From assembly GCA_035549615.1 (NCBI GenBank), contig DASZQO010000240.1, positions 1 to 9,320 of the forward strand: 9,320 bases of DNA. Reading direction: 5' to 3'. Source of the stretch: JAKAWQ01 sp035549615 (GTDB lineage Bacteria; Pseudomonadota; Alphaproteobacteria; Acetobacterales; Acetobacteraceae). Below the pieces are notes generated by a model that worked only from the letters and a program-made list of their open reading frames with translations, had not been told where the DNA came from and did not search any database. Both the position numbers and the translations under genes were made by a program. Of the stretch, positions 1 to 5,979 are shown piece after piece (position 1 is the first letter of the stretch; the number at the start of each line of letters is the position of its first letter).

Positions 1-420
1 CGCGAGAAAGCCGCCTTCGAGCGAGCGGAGCAGCACATAGACGGCCGCCAGAATCATGCCTGCGGCAACCGGCCTTAACCCGCTTTCGAGCGCCTTCTGC
101 CAACGGGCGCCCGGATTGCGGCTCCAGAGATGGGCGACGCCGTAGATCAGGAAGGTCGTCGGGCCAAAAATAGCGATGGTGGCGACGATTGCGCCAGGCA
201 CGCCGGCGACATCCCAGCCGATCAGCGTCACCAGCAGAGAGCCGGGACCCGGCGCCATCCGCGAAATGGCGAAGGCATTGAGAAACTCAGCCTTCGTCAT
301 CCACTGATGCACATCGACGACCTGGCGCTGAATATCCGCAACGATCGTCTGTCCTCCGCCGATGGTCGCGATCGAGAGCGGCGCGAAAACAGCGAACAGG
401 CTGAGAAGGATTTTGGGCAT
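1..420 (-). CDS. chrA: Chromate transporter, CHR-domain protein (second half of a split pair), 3' end cut by the window edge
   Basis: CHR-family proteins are inner-membrane carriers; characterised members export chromate. The first 140 residues are visible, starting at the ATG at 418-420, and the frame stays open to base 1. It opens with MPKILLSLFAVFAPLSIATI followed by GGGQ (residues 21-24), the counterpart of the FGGG motif that begins each CHR domain. A WMTKAEFLNAFAISRMAPGPG stretch (about 40-60) carries the conserved PGPG turn, and several hydrophobic segments follow. The start lies 4 bases after the stop of the upstream CHR gene, so the two are almost certainly co-transcribed and translationally coupled. 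Two adjacent short CHR genes are the common alternative to one long two-domain ChrA, and probably form a heterodimer. Family assignment is firm; chromate as substrate is inferred from family only, since some members may carry other anions. Confidence 0.87.
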   Translation of the reverse strand, partial: MPKILLSLFAVFAPLSIATIGGGQTIVADIQRQVVDVHQWMTKAEFLNAFAISRMAPGPGSLLVTLIGWDVAGVPGAIVATIAIFGPTTFLIYGVAHLWSRNPGARWQKALESGLRPVAAGMILAAVYVLLRSLEGGFLA

Positions 421-424
421 GCTG

Positions 425-952
425 CTAGCCGCGGCCGAGCTTCGCATATTCGAAGCCAACACTGATCGACCCGGCCCCGAGCAGCACCCAGACGAGCGGC
501 CAGCGCAGGATGCCGACGGTGAGGAACGTCGCAACCAGGACGAGGATCGGGACGATCCCGCGCGGCAACCGGCGCGCCGCCGTGATGCCCATCGAGAGCG
601 AGAGCCCGATGGCCGCGGCCCCCGCGCCCACGAGCGCGCGATGAACGATCGGAAAGCGGGTGAGCGTCGAAAAGAGCGCCCCGATCAGCATGATCACGAT
701 CGCCGGCGGCAGGATGATGCCCGCAAACCCGGCAACGGCGCCACGCCTGCCGAGCAGGCGATAGCCGATCCAGATCGCCATGTTCTTGACATTGACGCCC
801 GGCAAGGCCTGGGAAATTGCCAAGCCGTTGAGAAATTCATCCTCTGAGAGCCAGGCCCTGTCGATCACAAACTCGCGCATCAGCCAGCCGCTGAGGCCGC
901 CACCGAAGCTGGTAAGCCCGATCCGGCTGAAAACGAGGAAGAGGCGAAGCAT
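425..952 (-). CDS. chrA: Chromate transporter, CHR-domain protein (first half of a split pair)
   Basis: This is a half-size CHR protein of 175 residues from the ATG at 950-952. SFGGGLSGWL (15-24) is the signature start of the domain. The stretch FLNGLAISQALPGVNVKNMA (40-59) is the second motif, with PGVN in place of the usual PGPN, and WIGYRLLGRRGA follows. At least five hydrophobic segments are visible. The start is uncertain: in-frame ATGs at 1004-1006 and 1016-1018 would add 18 or 22 residues made largely of a low-complexity PESRPKSHPKSRP repeat, and none of the three has a clear Shine-Dalgarno. I chose 952 because most short CHR proteins have only a few residues before the domain and the upstream DNA looks better coded in another frame. 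It is followed after 4 bases by the second CHR gene and is divergent from the LysE-type exporter gene. Confidence 0.87.
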   Translation of the reverse strand: MLRLFLVFSRIGLTSFGGGLSGWLMREFVIDRAWLSEDEFLNGLAISQALPGVNVKNMAIWIGYRLLGRRGAVAGFAGIILPPAIVIMLIGALFSTLTRFPIVHRALVGAGAAAIGLSLSMGITAARRLPRGIVPILVLVATFLTVGILRWPLVWVLLGAGSISVGFEYAKLGRG

Positions 953-1136
953 GTTCGGGCGTGACTTCGGGTGTGACTTCGGGCGTGACTCTGGCGCGGA
1001 AGGCATCGCGGAAGGCATGATGTGCGGGCTCGATACGGCAATGGATCGGGAAGTCGGGCGGGGCCAGGATGCCTGCGGCGCGGGCGGCGGCAAAACGCCC
1101 ATTGCACGGGTAAGCCGGGCAAGGTTTGCAGGGCAT
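837..1136 (-). CDS. Candidate small Cys-rich protein overlapping the 5' end of the chromate transporter gene
   Basis: I do not recognise this frame. From the ATG at 1134-1136 it reads MPCKPCPAYPCNGRFAAARA and on through GILAPPDFPIHCRIEP, with Cys at 3, 6, 11 and 33, an arrangement that could bind a metal. Residues 50-61 are a VTPEVTPEVTPE repeat made by the 12-base tandem repeat. Between about 1136 and 990 the codons are those favoured in this genome (GCC, CTG, ATC, GAC, TTC, CGC), much better than in the frame of the chromate transporter extension. Against it: no Shine-Dalgarno is visible, and the last third lies antiphase over the certain CHR coding sequence (116 bases of overlap if that gene starts at 952). 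It could be a real leader gene, a decayed gene whose end was lost, or chance. Confidence 0.27.
   Translation of the reverse strand: MPCKPCPAYPCNGRFAAARAAGILAPPDFPIHCRIEPAHHAFRDAFRARVTPEVTPEVTPEHASPLPRFQPDRAYQLRWRPQRLADARVCDRQGLALRG
954..989. repeat. Tandem repeat, three copies of a 12-base unit
   Basis: Three consecutive copies of TTCGGGYGTGAC lie at 954-965, 966-977 and 978-989, differing only at the Y. A partial fourth copy may follow. The unit is a multiple of three, so it can expand without breaking a frame. It codes for a VTPE repeat in the Cys-rich frame and a KSRP/KSHP repeat in the extended chromate transporter frame, immediately upstream of the ATG at 952. Confidence 0.85.
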
Positions 1137-1150
1137 GGCGGGACCATGCC
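1132..1150. repeat. Perfect inverted repeat between the divergent chrA and lysE-type genes
   Basis: GGCATGG and CCATGCC form a perfect 7-base stem around the 5-base spacer CGGGA. The site lies in the 250-base divergent region, 119 bases upstream of the exporter start, and spans the candidate start of the Cys-rich ORF. It could be an operator or an RNA hairpin; nothing in the sequence decides which. I see no clear promoter elsewhere in this region. Confidence 0.4.
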
Positions 1151-1256
1151 ATGATGAGCGGCTTTCGTATGCGCCCCGTTCCGTATCCAGAAGGCCACAA
1201 CCTTCGATCGCGCGGCAACTGCGCATCGTAGCACGCGCCGTCGCAGGTTTCCCGCA

Positions 1257-1263
1257 GGGGAGG
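1257..1263 (+). promoter_or_regulatory. Ribosome binding site that fixes the TTG start of the exporter
   Basis: GGGGAGG is close to a perfect anti-16S match and is spaced 5 bases from the TTG at 1269. It is the main reason for calling a non-ATG start. Confidence 0.7.
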
Positions 1264-1268
1264 CGTTC

Positions 1269-1895
1269 TTGCCCGTCACTCATTGGCTTGCCTTCGCGGC
1301 GGCGTCGGCCGTTCTGCTCGCGATTCCGGGGCCGACGGTGCTGCTCGTCATCTCCTATTCGCTCGGCCATGGCAAACGCCTCGCCGCGCCGATCGTTGGG
1401 GGTGTGGCGCTTGGGGATTTCACGGCGATGACAGCCTCGATGGCCGGGCTCGGCGCCTTGTTGCTCGCGTCCGCGGAAGTCTTCACCATCCTGAAATGGG
1501 TCGGCGCCGCGTATCTGATCTATCTCGGGATCAGGCTCTGGCACGCACCGTCCTTCGCAGCCGACGCGGGGGAGAAGGGGTCCGTGCCGCCGCGCCGTGC
1601 CTTCCTTCACGCTTATGCGGTGACGGCCCTCAACCCGAAGAGCCTTCTTTTCTTCGTTGCCTTTGTTCCGCAATTCCTGCTGCGGCGCGCGCCGTTCCTG
1701 CCGCAGATCCTGGTGTTCGAGGCCATCTTCCTCGCCCTGGCGACTGCCAATGCCGCTCTCTACGCAGCCATGGCGAGCGCGGCACGGCAAACGATCCGCC
1801 GCCCCGAAGTGCAGCGCATCGTCAACCGTGCCGGCGGTTCATTGCTGATCGGCGCGGGCCTGCTCGCCGCCGCCTGGCGGCGCGGTCAGGCCTGA
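1269..1895 (+). CDS. LysE/RhtB-family amino-acid (metabolite) exporter
   Basis: This 208-residue inner-membrane exporter has the usual length for the LysE superfamily, whose members export lysine, threonine, homoserine or other metabolites. Visible family marks are the PGP motif at 20-22 inside the first membrane segment, a GGVALGD glycine-rich stretch (44-50), LKWVGAAYLIYLGIRLW (75-91), and the TALNPKSLLFFVAFVPQF motif (119-136) typical of the fourth helix. About six hydrophobic segments are present. The start is TTG at 1269, chosen because GGGGAGG at 1257-1263 sits 5 bases before it and no ATG gives a complete first helix. The gene is monocistronic, divergent from the chromate pair, and ends 2 bases before the stop of a convergent small gene. 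Substrate cannot be told from sequence. Confidence 0.9.
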   Translation: MPVTHWLAFAAASAVLLAIPGPTVLLVISYSLGHGKRLAAPIVGGVALGDFTAMTASMAGLGALLLASAEVFTILKWVGAAYLIYLGIRLWHAPSFAADAGEKGSVPPRRAFLHAYAVTALNPKSLLFFVAFVPQFLLRRAPFLPQILVFEAIFLALATANAALYAAMASAARQTIRRPEVQRIVNRAGGSLLIGAGLLAAAWRRGQA

Positions 1896-1897
1896 TG

Positions 1898-2089
1898 TTA
1901 AGCGGCGTGCCGCGGTACGGTGCGGCGGAGCTCTGCGATCGCCGATTGCACGGCACGCCAGAAATCGAGCTCGTCGATCTTCGCGGCCACCTGCGCTTCG
2001 TTCACCCGCTGCTCGGCAACGGCGGCTGCACGCACGCCGTGCCGGTCGATAAGCGTGCGGGCGACATGGATCGGCCCCTCTGCTTGCAT
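1898..2089 (-). CDS. Small conserved-type hypothetical protein, 63 residues, helical
   Basis: From the ATG at 2087-2089 this reads MQAEGPIHVARTLIDRHGVR followed by an Ala/Glu-rich helical stretch, the motif KIDELDFWRAVQSAIAELRR and a short tail. The layout (a helix with RHG-x-RA, then a negatively charged linker and an FWRxVxxAI helix) is that of very short, uncharacterised cytoplasmic proteins common in alphaproteobacteria; I cannot name a family with certainty and assign no function. The start is supported by AAGGAG about 8 bases upstream on the minus strand; longer in-frame starts only add low-complexity Arg-rich sequence. It converges on the LysE-type gene with a 2-base gap between stop codons, so both must end transcription inside each other or read through. 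Confidence 0.68.
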   Translation of the reverse strand: MQAEGPIHVARTLIDRHGVRAAAVAEQRVNEAQVAAKIDELDFWRAVQSAIAELRRTVPRHAA

Positions 2090-2219
2090 GGACTTTCTCC
2101 TTCTCTTCCTCAACACCTTGGCTTGCGGCAGCGCGGCAAAGCGCCTGCGACCGCCTTCGGCGCGCCTTATATGGGGGCGGGAGGTGAGCAGGCTGGAGCC
2201 GATCTTGCAAGGCTGCGTT

Positions 2220-2245
2220 GCGGGGGCGGGAGGCTTCGCCCCCCG
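2220..2245. repeat. GC-rich imperfect hairpin
   Basis: GCGGGGGCG and CGCCCCCCGC can pair, with one bulged base, around a loop of GGAGGCT-type sequence. It lies about 130 bases upstream of the small helical gene on the minus strand and about 250 bases before the DinB gene. Its left arm is contained in a 16-base sequence that recurs at 7239-7254. It is not followed by a T-run on either strand, so it does not look like a simple intrinsic terminator. Confidence 0.45.
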
Positions 2246-2317
2246 CTCGGCCATTCTTGTCCCGCGTGATCGAGGCCTGCGGTGACCCTCCTCAGCGCAT
2301 CAGGCTTGAGAGAGATT

Positions 2318-2437
2318 GTTCTTTCTTGAAAGAAAGAACCAAGGAACTTCTGTCCTTTCATTCGGAGCCCCCGGCCGGCACCTGGCCCGGAAAACGGAGA
2401 AATGTCTTTTTGCTTCTTTTTCTTCAGAAAAAAGAAG
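2318..2437. repeat. Intergenic repeat-like element with two T-rich/A-rich hairpins
   Basis: Two low-GC hairpins stand out in a GC-rich genome. The first is GTTCTTTC-TTGAAA-GAAAGAAC at 2318-2339 (8-base perfect stem). The second is CTTCTTTTT-N7-AAAAAGAAG at 2413-2437 (9-base perfect stem). They are separated by 73 bases containing a GC-rich GCCCCCGGCCGGCACC core. I remember similar paired elements, and spurious ORF translations of the FFERKNQ...RKT...FFSKK type, from intergenic regions of Acetobacteraceae genomes, so I read this as one copy of a dispersed family rather than a gene. The second hairpin could also serve as a two-way terminator. The element fills most of the gap before the DinB gene. 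Confidence 0.55.
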
Positions 2438-2495
2438 TCTCCTCCTCTCTGATACGTCATCGCAGTGCGCAACACTTTCCAAGGAGAATCCGGCA

Positions 2496-3005
2496 ATGAT
2501 CGGGCCAGCCTATGTGCGAACCATGGCTGCCTATAACGCGGAGATGAATCGCCGGCTCTATGCGGCTTCCGCGCGTATTCCCGACGAAGAGCGCCGTACC
2601 GATCAGGGGGCCTTCTGGGGCTCCCTTCACGGCACGCTCACCCATCTCTATTGGGGTGATTCGATGTGGCTCTCCCGCTTTGCGGATTGGCCGAGGCTGG
2701 ATGTCCCGATCAAGGAAAGCGCCCGCATGATCGAGGATTTCGCAACGCTCGCGGCGGCGCGGGAAAAACTTGACGGGGCGATTTCCGCGTGGGCCGCCAC
2801 GGTCGATGAGGATTGGCTCACGGGCGAGCTCACCTGGTTCAGCGGCGGGGCGAATCGCGAGATCAGGGCGCCGCGCAGGCTGCTCGTCGTCCATATGTTC
2901 AATCACCAGACGCATCACCGCGGCCAGGCGCACGCGCTCATCACGCGCGCGGGTCAGCAGACCGGTGATACCGACCTCTTCCTTGTGATCCCGGGGATTG
3001 CCTGA
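2496..3005 (+). CDS. DinB-fold family protein, putative metal-dependent enzyme
   Basis: This 169-residue protein has the length and pattern of the DinB/YfiT four-helix-bundle superfamily, whose members include damage-inducible proteins and metal-dependent thiol S-transferases. An N-terminal helix (MAAYNAEMNRRLYAAS, 10-25) is followed by SLHGTLTHLYWGDSMWLSRF (44-62) with a probable metal ligand at His50, and HMFNHQTHHRGQAH (133-146) carries the HxxxH pair His137 and His141. The three histidines fit the usual metal site. The start is the ATG at 2496, preceded by AAGGAG at 2481-2486; the longer in-frame start at 2316 would translate the hairpin repeat and is rejected. The gene stands alone and converges on the dehydratase gene with a 3-base gap. 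The actual reaction and thiol partner are unknown. Confidence 0.88.
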   Translation: MIGPAYVRTMAAYNAEMNRRLYAASARIPDEERRTDQGAFWGSLHGTLTHLYWGDSMWLSRFADWPRLDVPIKESARMIEDFATLAAAREKLDGAISAWAATVDEDWLTGELTWFSGGANREIRAPRRLLVVHMFNHQTHHRGQAHALITRAGQQTGDTDLFLVIPGIA

Positions 3006-3008
3006 GAC

Positions 3009-4721
3009 TCAAGCCTGCGCGGCATCGGCAGGTCTCAGAAAGGCGAGATCGCAGCCTTCATCCGCCTGAAGCACCTGCTCGGCAACCAGCCGGTCCCAGC
3101 CGCGCGCGGGTACCGGCCGTGCTTGCCACGCTGCGCGCCTTTGGGCGAGCACCGTCTCATCCACGAGGAGATCAAGCCGCCGTTCCGCCACCGAAAGCCG
3201 GATCCGGTCGCCCGTCTCGACCAGCGCGAGCGGGCCGCCCGCCGCCGCCTCCGGCGCGACATGCAGCACGATGGTGCCGAAGGCGGTGCCGGACATCCGG
3301 CAATCGCTGATGCGCACCATATCCTTGACACCCGCCCGGGCAAGCTTCTGCGGGATTGGCAGATAGCCCGCCTCCGGCATGCCGGCCGCGCTCAGGGGGC
3401 CGGCGTTTTTCAGCAGAAGAAAATCCTCCGGGGTGACGTCCAGGTGCGGATCATCGATCCGCCGTGCCAGATCCTCCAGCCCATCGAACACCACGGCCCG
3501 GGCCTCGCGCTCGAAGAGGGCGGGGGTCGCGGCGCTCCGTTTGAGAATCGCCCCGCGCGGGGCAAGGCTGCCGAAGAGCGCGACAAGCCCGCCCACCGGC
3601 GAGACCGGCTCCGCCCGCGCGCGAATGATGCGCCGGTCGACGAAGGCCGGCGGCGTGGCCAGGCGTTCACCGAGGCTCCGGCCAGTGACATCGATTGCCG
3701 AGAGATGCAGCAGGTCCTTGATCTCGTAGAGCAGCGCCGGCAGCCCGCCGGCGGCGTGGAAATCCTCCATATAGCCATCGCCCGTCGGCTTGAGATCGAC
3801 GAGCACGGGGGTGGCATCGGAAAGTTCGTTGAGCCGCTTGAGGTCCACCGCAATGCCTCGCCGCCCGGCAATGGCGGTGAGATGGATCAGCGCATTCGTC
3901 GAACCGCCAAGGGCGAGCAGCACGGTCAGCGCGTTCTCGACCGATAGACGCGTGATGAGCTGTGACGGCCGCACCGGCGCCTCGATCAGCCGCATCGCGA
4001 GCGCGCCGGCCGCTTCCGCCGCCGCCAGCCGCTCGGCATGCACGGCCGGGATGCTCGCCGTGCCGGTGGGCAGAAAGCCGAGCGTCTCGGCAAGGCAGGC
4101 CATCGTGCTCGCCGTGCCCATCACGCCGCAGGTGCCCGCGGTCGTCGCCAGCCGCCCCTCGATCTCACCGATCCGCTCGGCGCTCACCCGCCCGGCGCGG
4201 TACGCCGCCCAGTAGCGCCGGCAGTCCGTGCAGGCGGCCAGTCGCTCGCCCTGATAGGGGGTCGCCAGCATCGGCCCGGTGACGAGCCCGACCACCGGCA
4301 GATCGGCCGAGGCCGCTGCCATGAGCTGCGCCGGCACCGTCTTGTCGCAGCCGCCCACCAGCACCGCCGCATCCATCGGCTGCGCCGCGAGCATCGCCTC
4401 GGTATCGAGGGCGGCAAGGTTGCGATAATGCATCGAGGTCGGAAAGAGCGCGGGCTCGCAGAGCGAGACGGTGGGGAAGGCAAGCGGCAGCCCCCCGGCT
4501 GCGAGCACCCCGCGCCGCACCGCCTCGATCAGCTCCGGCACCGTGCGATGGCAATTGTTGTAGCCCGATGACGTATCGGCGATGCCGATCACCGGCCGCT
4601 CCAGCATCGCCCGTGAATAGCCCATCGAGCGGGCGAAGGAGCGGCGGAGATAGAGCGAGAAATCGCGATCGCCATAACCCGCGACGTTGCGCGCAAGGCC
4701 GCGCTTTTCATCCATGTCCAT
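3009..4721 (-). CDS. IlvD/Edd-family [2Fe-2S] dehydratase, probable sugar-acid (aldonate) dehydratase
   Basis: This enzyme family removes water from a 2,3-dihydroxy acid to give a 2-keto acid, using a [2Fe-2S] cluster and Mg2+. The 570-residue chain keeps the three cluster cysteines: Cys57 (GYNNCH), Cys125 (GGCDKT) and Cys198 (GTCGVMGTASTM). Asp126 and Lys127 follow the second, the lysine being carbamylated in known structures. SDCRMSGT (472-479) holds the catalytic serine Ser477. The spacing closely follows Rhizobium L-arabinonate dehydratase, and length and motifs fit that branch better than housekeeping IlvD. No sugar or branched-chain amino acid genes are adjacent, so the substrate is open. 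The ATG at 4719-4721 gives the longest form, but the second ATG (4713-4715) has the better-spaced AGGGA and may be the true start. The gene is divergent from rplM. Confidence 0.9.
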   Translation of the reverse strand: MDMDEKRGLARNVAGYGDRDFSLYLRRSFARSMGYSRAMLERPVIGIADTSSGYNNCHRTVPELIEAVRRGVLAAGGLPLAFPTVSLCEPALFPTSMHYRNLAALDTEAMLAAQPMDAAVLVGGCDKTVPAQLMAAASADLPVVGLVTGPMLATPYQGERLAACTDCRRYWAAYRAGRVSAERIGEIEGRLATTAGTCGVMGTASTMACLAETLGFLPTGTASIPAVHAERLAAAEAAGALAMRLIEAPVRPSQLITRLSVENALTVLLALGGSTNALIHLTAIAGRRGIAVDLKRLNELSDATPVLVDLKPTGDGYMEDFHAAGGLPALLYEIKDLLHLSAIDVTGRSLGERLATPPAFVDRRIIRARAEPVSPVGGLVALFGSLAPRGAILKRSAATPALFEREARAVVFDGLEDLARRIDDPHLDVTPEDFLLLKNAGPLSAAGMPEAGYLPIPQKLARAGVKDMVRISDCRMSGTAFGTIVLHVAPEAAAGGPLALVETGDRIRLSVAERRLDLLVDETVLAQRRAAWQARPVPARGWDRLVAEQVLQADEGCDLAFLRPADAAQA

Positions 4722-4760
4722 CCCTGCATGGTAGGGTCGGGGCGTTTGCCCGGCAATTAC

Positions 4761-4774
4761 GGTATTATTTTACC
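4761..4774. promoter_or_regulatory. Symmetric GGTA-N6-TACC site, candidate operator for the dehydratase gene
   Basis: GGTATTATTTTACC is symmetric in its outer four bases on each side and is the most AT-rich point of the divergent region. It lies 40-53 bases upstream of the dehydratase start and upstream of the rplM -35 box. GntR-type regulators of sugar-acid genes often bind GGTA/TACC half sites, so a role in dehydratase control is plausible but unproven. On the minus strand, TAAAAT and TAATAC inside it could also be -10 hexamers. Confidence 0.3.
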
Positions 4775-4788
4775 ATATCCCCAAACCC

Positions 4789-4817
4789 TTGACGCCAGGC
4801 GGGCTTCCAGCCATAAG
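4789..4817 (+). promoter_or_regulatory. Sigma70-type promoter of the rplM-rpsI operon
   Basis: TTGACG at 4789-4794 is separated by 17 bases from CATAAG at 4812-4817. Spacing is ideal, the -35 matches 5 of 6 and the -10 is fair. Transcription would begin near 4824, giving a leader of about 23 bases before the rplM ATG. Confidence 0.55.
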
Positions 4818-4846
4818 CCGCCGCCGTTCGCAGGGATATCATCGAG

Positions 4847-5311
4847 ATGAGGACAACGCTTTCGCTCAAGCCGGCGGAGGTCAAGAAGGACTGGGTGCTG
4901 ATCGACGCCGAGGGCCTCGTGCTCGGCCGGCTCGCTGTCCTCATCGCCATGCGCCTGCGCGGCAAGCACAAGCCGCAATTCACCCCGCATGTCGATTGCG
5001 GGGACAATGTGGTGGTGGTCAATGCGCGCAAGGTGCGCGTGACCGGCCGCAAGCTCGAGCAGTCGGTCTTTTACTACCACACCGGCTATCCTGGCGGCAT
5101 CAAGGGGCGGACGCTCCGCCAGCGCCTCGAAAGCGCGCACCCTGAGCGGGTGGTGGAGAAGGCGGTCGAGCGGATGATCACCCGCGGCCCGCTGCAGCGC
5201 CGGCAGATGCGCCATCTTCATGTCTATGCCGGGCCCGAGCATCCGCATGTCGGCCAGCAGCCGCGCAAGCTCGACGTGGCGGCAATGAACGCCAAGAACG
5301 CAAGGGGCTGA
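4847..5311 (+). CDS. rplM: 50S ribosomal protein L13
   Basis: L13 binds 23S rRNA early in assembly of the large ribosomal subunit. The 154-residue chain carries the expected features: WVLIDAEGLVLGRLAVLIAM (16-35), LRGKHKPQFTPHVDCGDNVV (37-56), VTGRKLEQSVFYYHTGYPGG (65-84) and the family signature region around RMITRGPLQRRQMRHLHVYA, followed by GPEHPH. Length is slightly above the usual 142-150, with a short basic C-terminal tail. The ATG at 4847 is the first in frame, with a modest AGGGA at 4832-4836. It is followed after 4 bases by rpsI, the conserved L13-S9 operon found across bacteria. The upstream promoter gives no sign of special control. Confidence 0.98.
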   Translation: MRTTLSLKPAEVKKDWVLIDAEGLVLGRLAVLIAMRLRGKHKPQFTPHVDCGDNVVVVNARKVRVTGRKLEQSVFYYHTGYPGGIKGRTLRQRLESAHPERVVEKAVERMITRGPLQRRQMRHLHVYAGPEHPHVGQQPRKLDVAAMNAKNARG

Positions 5312-5315
5312 TCCG

Positions 5316-5804
5316 ATGTCCGCAAGCCAGACGCGCACGCTCGCCGATCTCAAGGACCTGGCCGCGACAACGCCCGAACTCGCCGAGACCCCCAAGCGCG
5401 AGCCCAAGCGGGACGCTCAGGGCCGCTCCTACGCCACCGGCCGGCGGAAGAATGCCGTGGCCCGGGTATGGATCAAGCCCGGCAAGGGAGAAATCGCGAT
5501 CAACGGGCGCAAGGCGGCGCAATATTTCGCCCGCCCCGTGCTTCGCATGCTCATCACCCAGCCCTTCCTGGTGGCGGATCGCTACAACCAGTTCGACGTG
5601 ACTTGCACGGTCACGGGCGGCGGCCTCTCCGGCCAGGCCGGTGCGGTCCGCCACGGAATCAGCCGCGCCCTCACCTATTACGAGCCGGATTTGCGCACCA
5701 TCCTGAAGGCGGCGGGCTTCCTTACGCGGGATCCGCGCGTGGTCGAGCGGAAGAAATATGGCCGCGCGAAGGCCCGCCGCAGCTTCCAGTTCAGCAAGCG
5801 CTAA
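5316..5804 (+). CDS. rpsI: 30S ribosomal protein S9
   Basis: S9 sits in the head of the small ribosomal subunit, and its C-terminal tail reaches the P-site tRNA. The 162-residue chain has an N-terminal extension of about 37 residues (MSASQTRTLADLKDLAATTP onward), common in alphaproteobacteria and absent from the 130-residue E. coli form. The S9 core then begins at YATGRRKNAVARVWI (39-53). The signature GGGLSGQAGAVRHGISRAL is at 101-119, and the chain ends in the invariant SKR. The start codon lies 4 bases after the rplM stop, consistent with translational coupling. No convincing intrinsic terminator is visible in the 175 bases before the tRNA gene. Confidence 0.98.
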   Translation: MSASQTRTLADLKDLAATTPELAETPKREPKRDAQGRSYATGRRKNAVARVWIKPGKGEIAINGRKAAQYFARPVLRMLITQPFLVADRYNQFDVTCTVTGGGLSGQAGAVRHGISRALTYYEPDLRTILKAAGFLTRDPRVVERKKYGRAKARRSFQFSKR

Positions 5805-5880
5805 ATCCGGTCTGGAATGGCCCCCTGAGATTGGAGAAGTAAGACTATAGGGCGGACAAACCGGGCGGATCTGGCGCCGG

Positions 5881-5911
5881 TTTTGGCGGATTTGTTCGTA
5901 TTTTGGCGCAT
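5881..5911. repeat. Short direct repeat upstream of tRNA-Val(GAC)
   Basis: TTTTGGCGGAT at 5881-5891 and TTTTGGCGCAT at 5901-5911 match in 10 of 11 bases with a period of 20. The core ATTTTGGCG recurs on the minus strand in the 3' trailer of the other tRNA-Val gene (around 8054-8066). The 175-base stretch from 5805 to 5979 otherwise holds nothing I can name. Confidence 0.4.
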
Positions 5912-5979
5912 CGCCGTGGGCCGGCCACTTGCCGAAGCCGCCCCGGAACTGTAGGGGAACCAAGCCTTACGGGCACCAC

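Noticed and set aside
1137..1790. Upstream part of the long minus-strand frame that contains the Cys-rich ORF
   Set aside because: It is antisense to the exporter and charged low-complexity sequence; only the part from 1136 onward has coding-like codon choice.
1283..2269. 328-codon plus-strand frame overlapping the LysE-type gene
   Set aside because: It is a frame-shifted shadow of the exporter; the exporter frame has membrane helices and family motifs, this one does not.
2316..2495. N-terminal extension of the DinB-fold gene to the ATG at 2316
   Set aside because: It would translate the paired-hairpin repeat; the ATG at 2496 has its own AAGGAG and gives a family-length protein.
3123..4571. 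Long plus-strand frames opposite the dehydratase gene (3123-3947, 4038-4571)
   Set aside because: They are antisense to a strongly conserved enzyme, are Arg/Pro/Gly-rich with no family motifs or ribosome binding sites, and arise from the high GC content.
5860..5881. ACCGG-N12-CCGGT followed by TTTT as a terminator for rpsI
   Set aside because: The stem is only five pairs with a large loop and the T-run is four bases; too weak to call.
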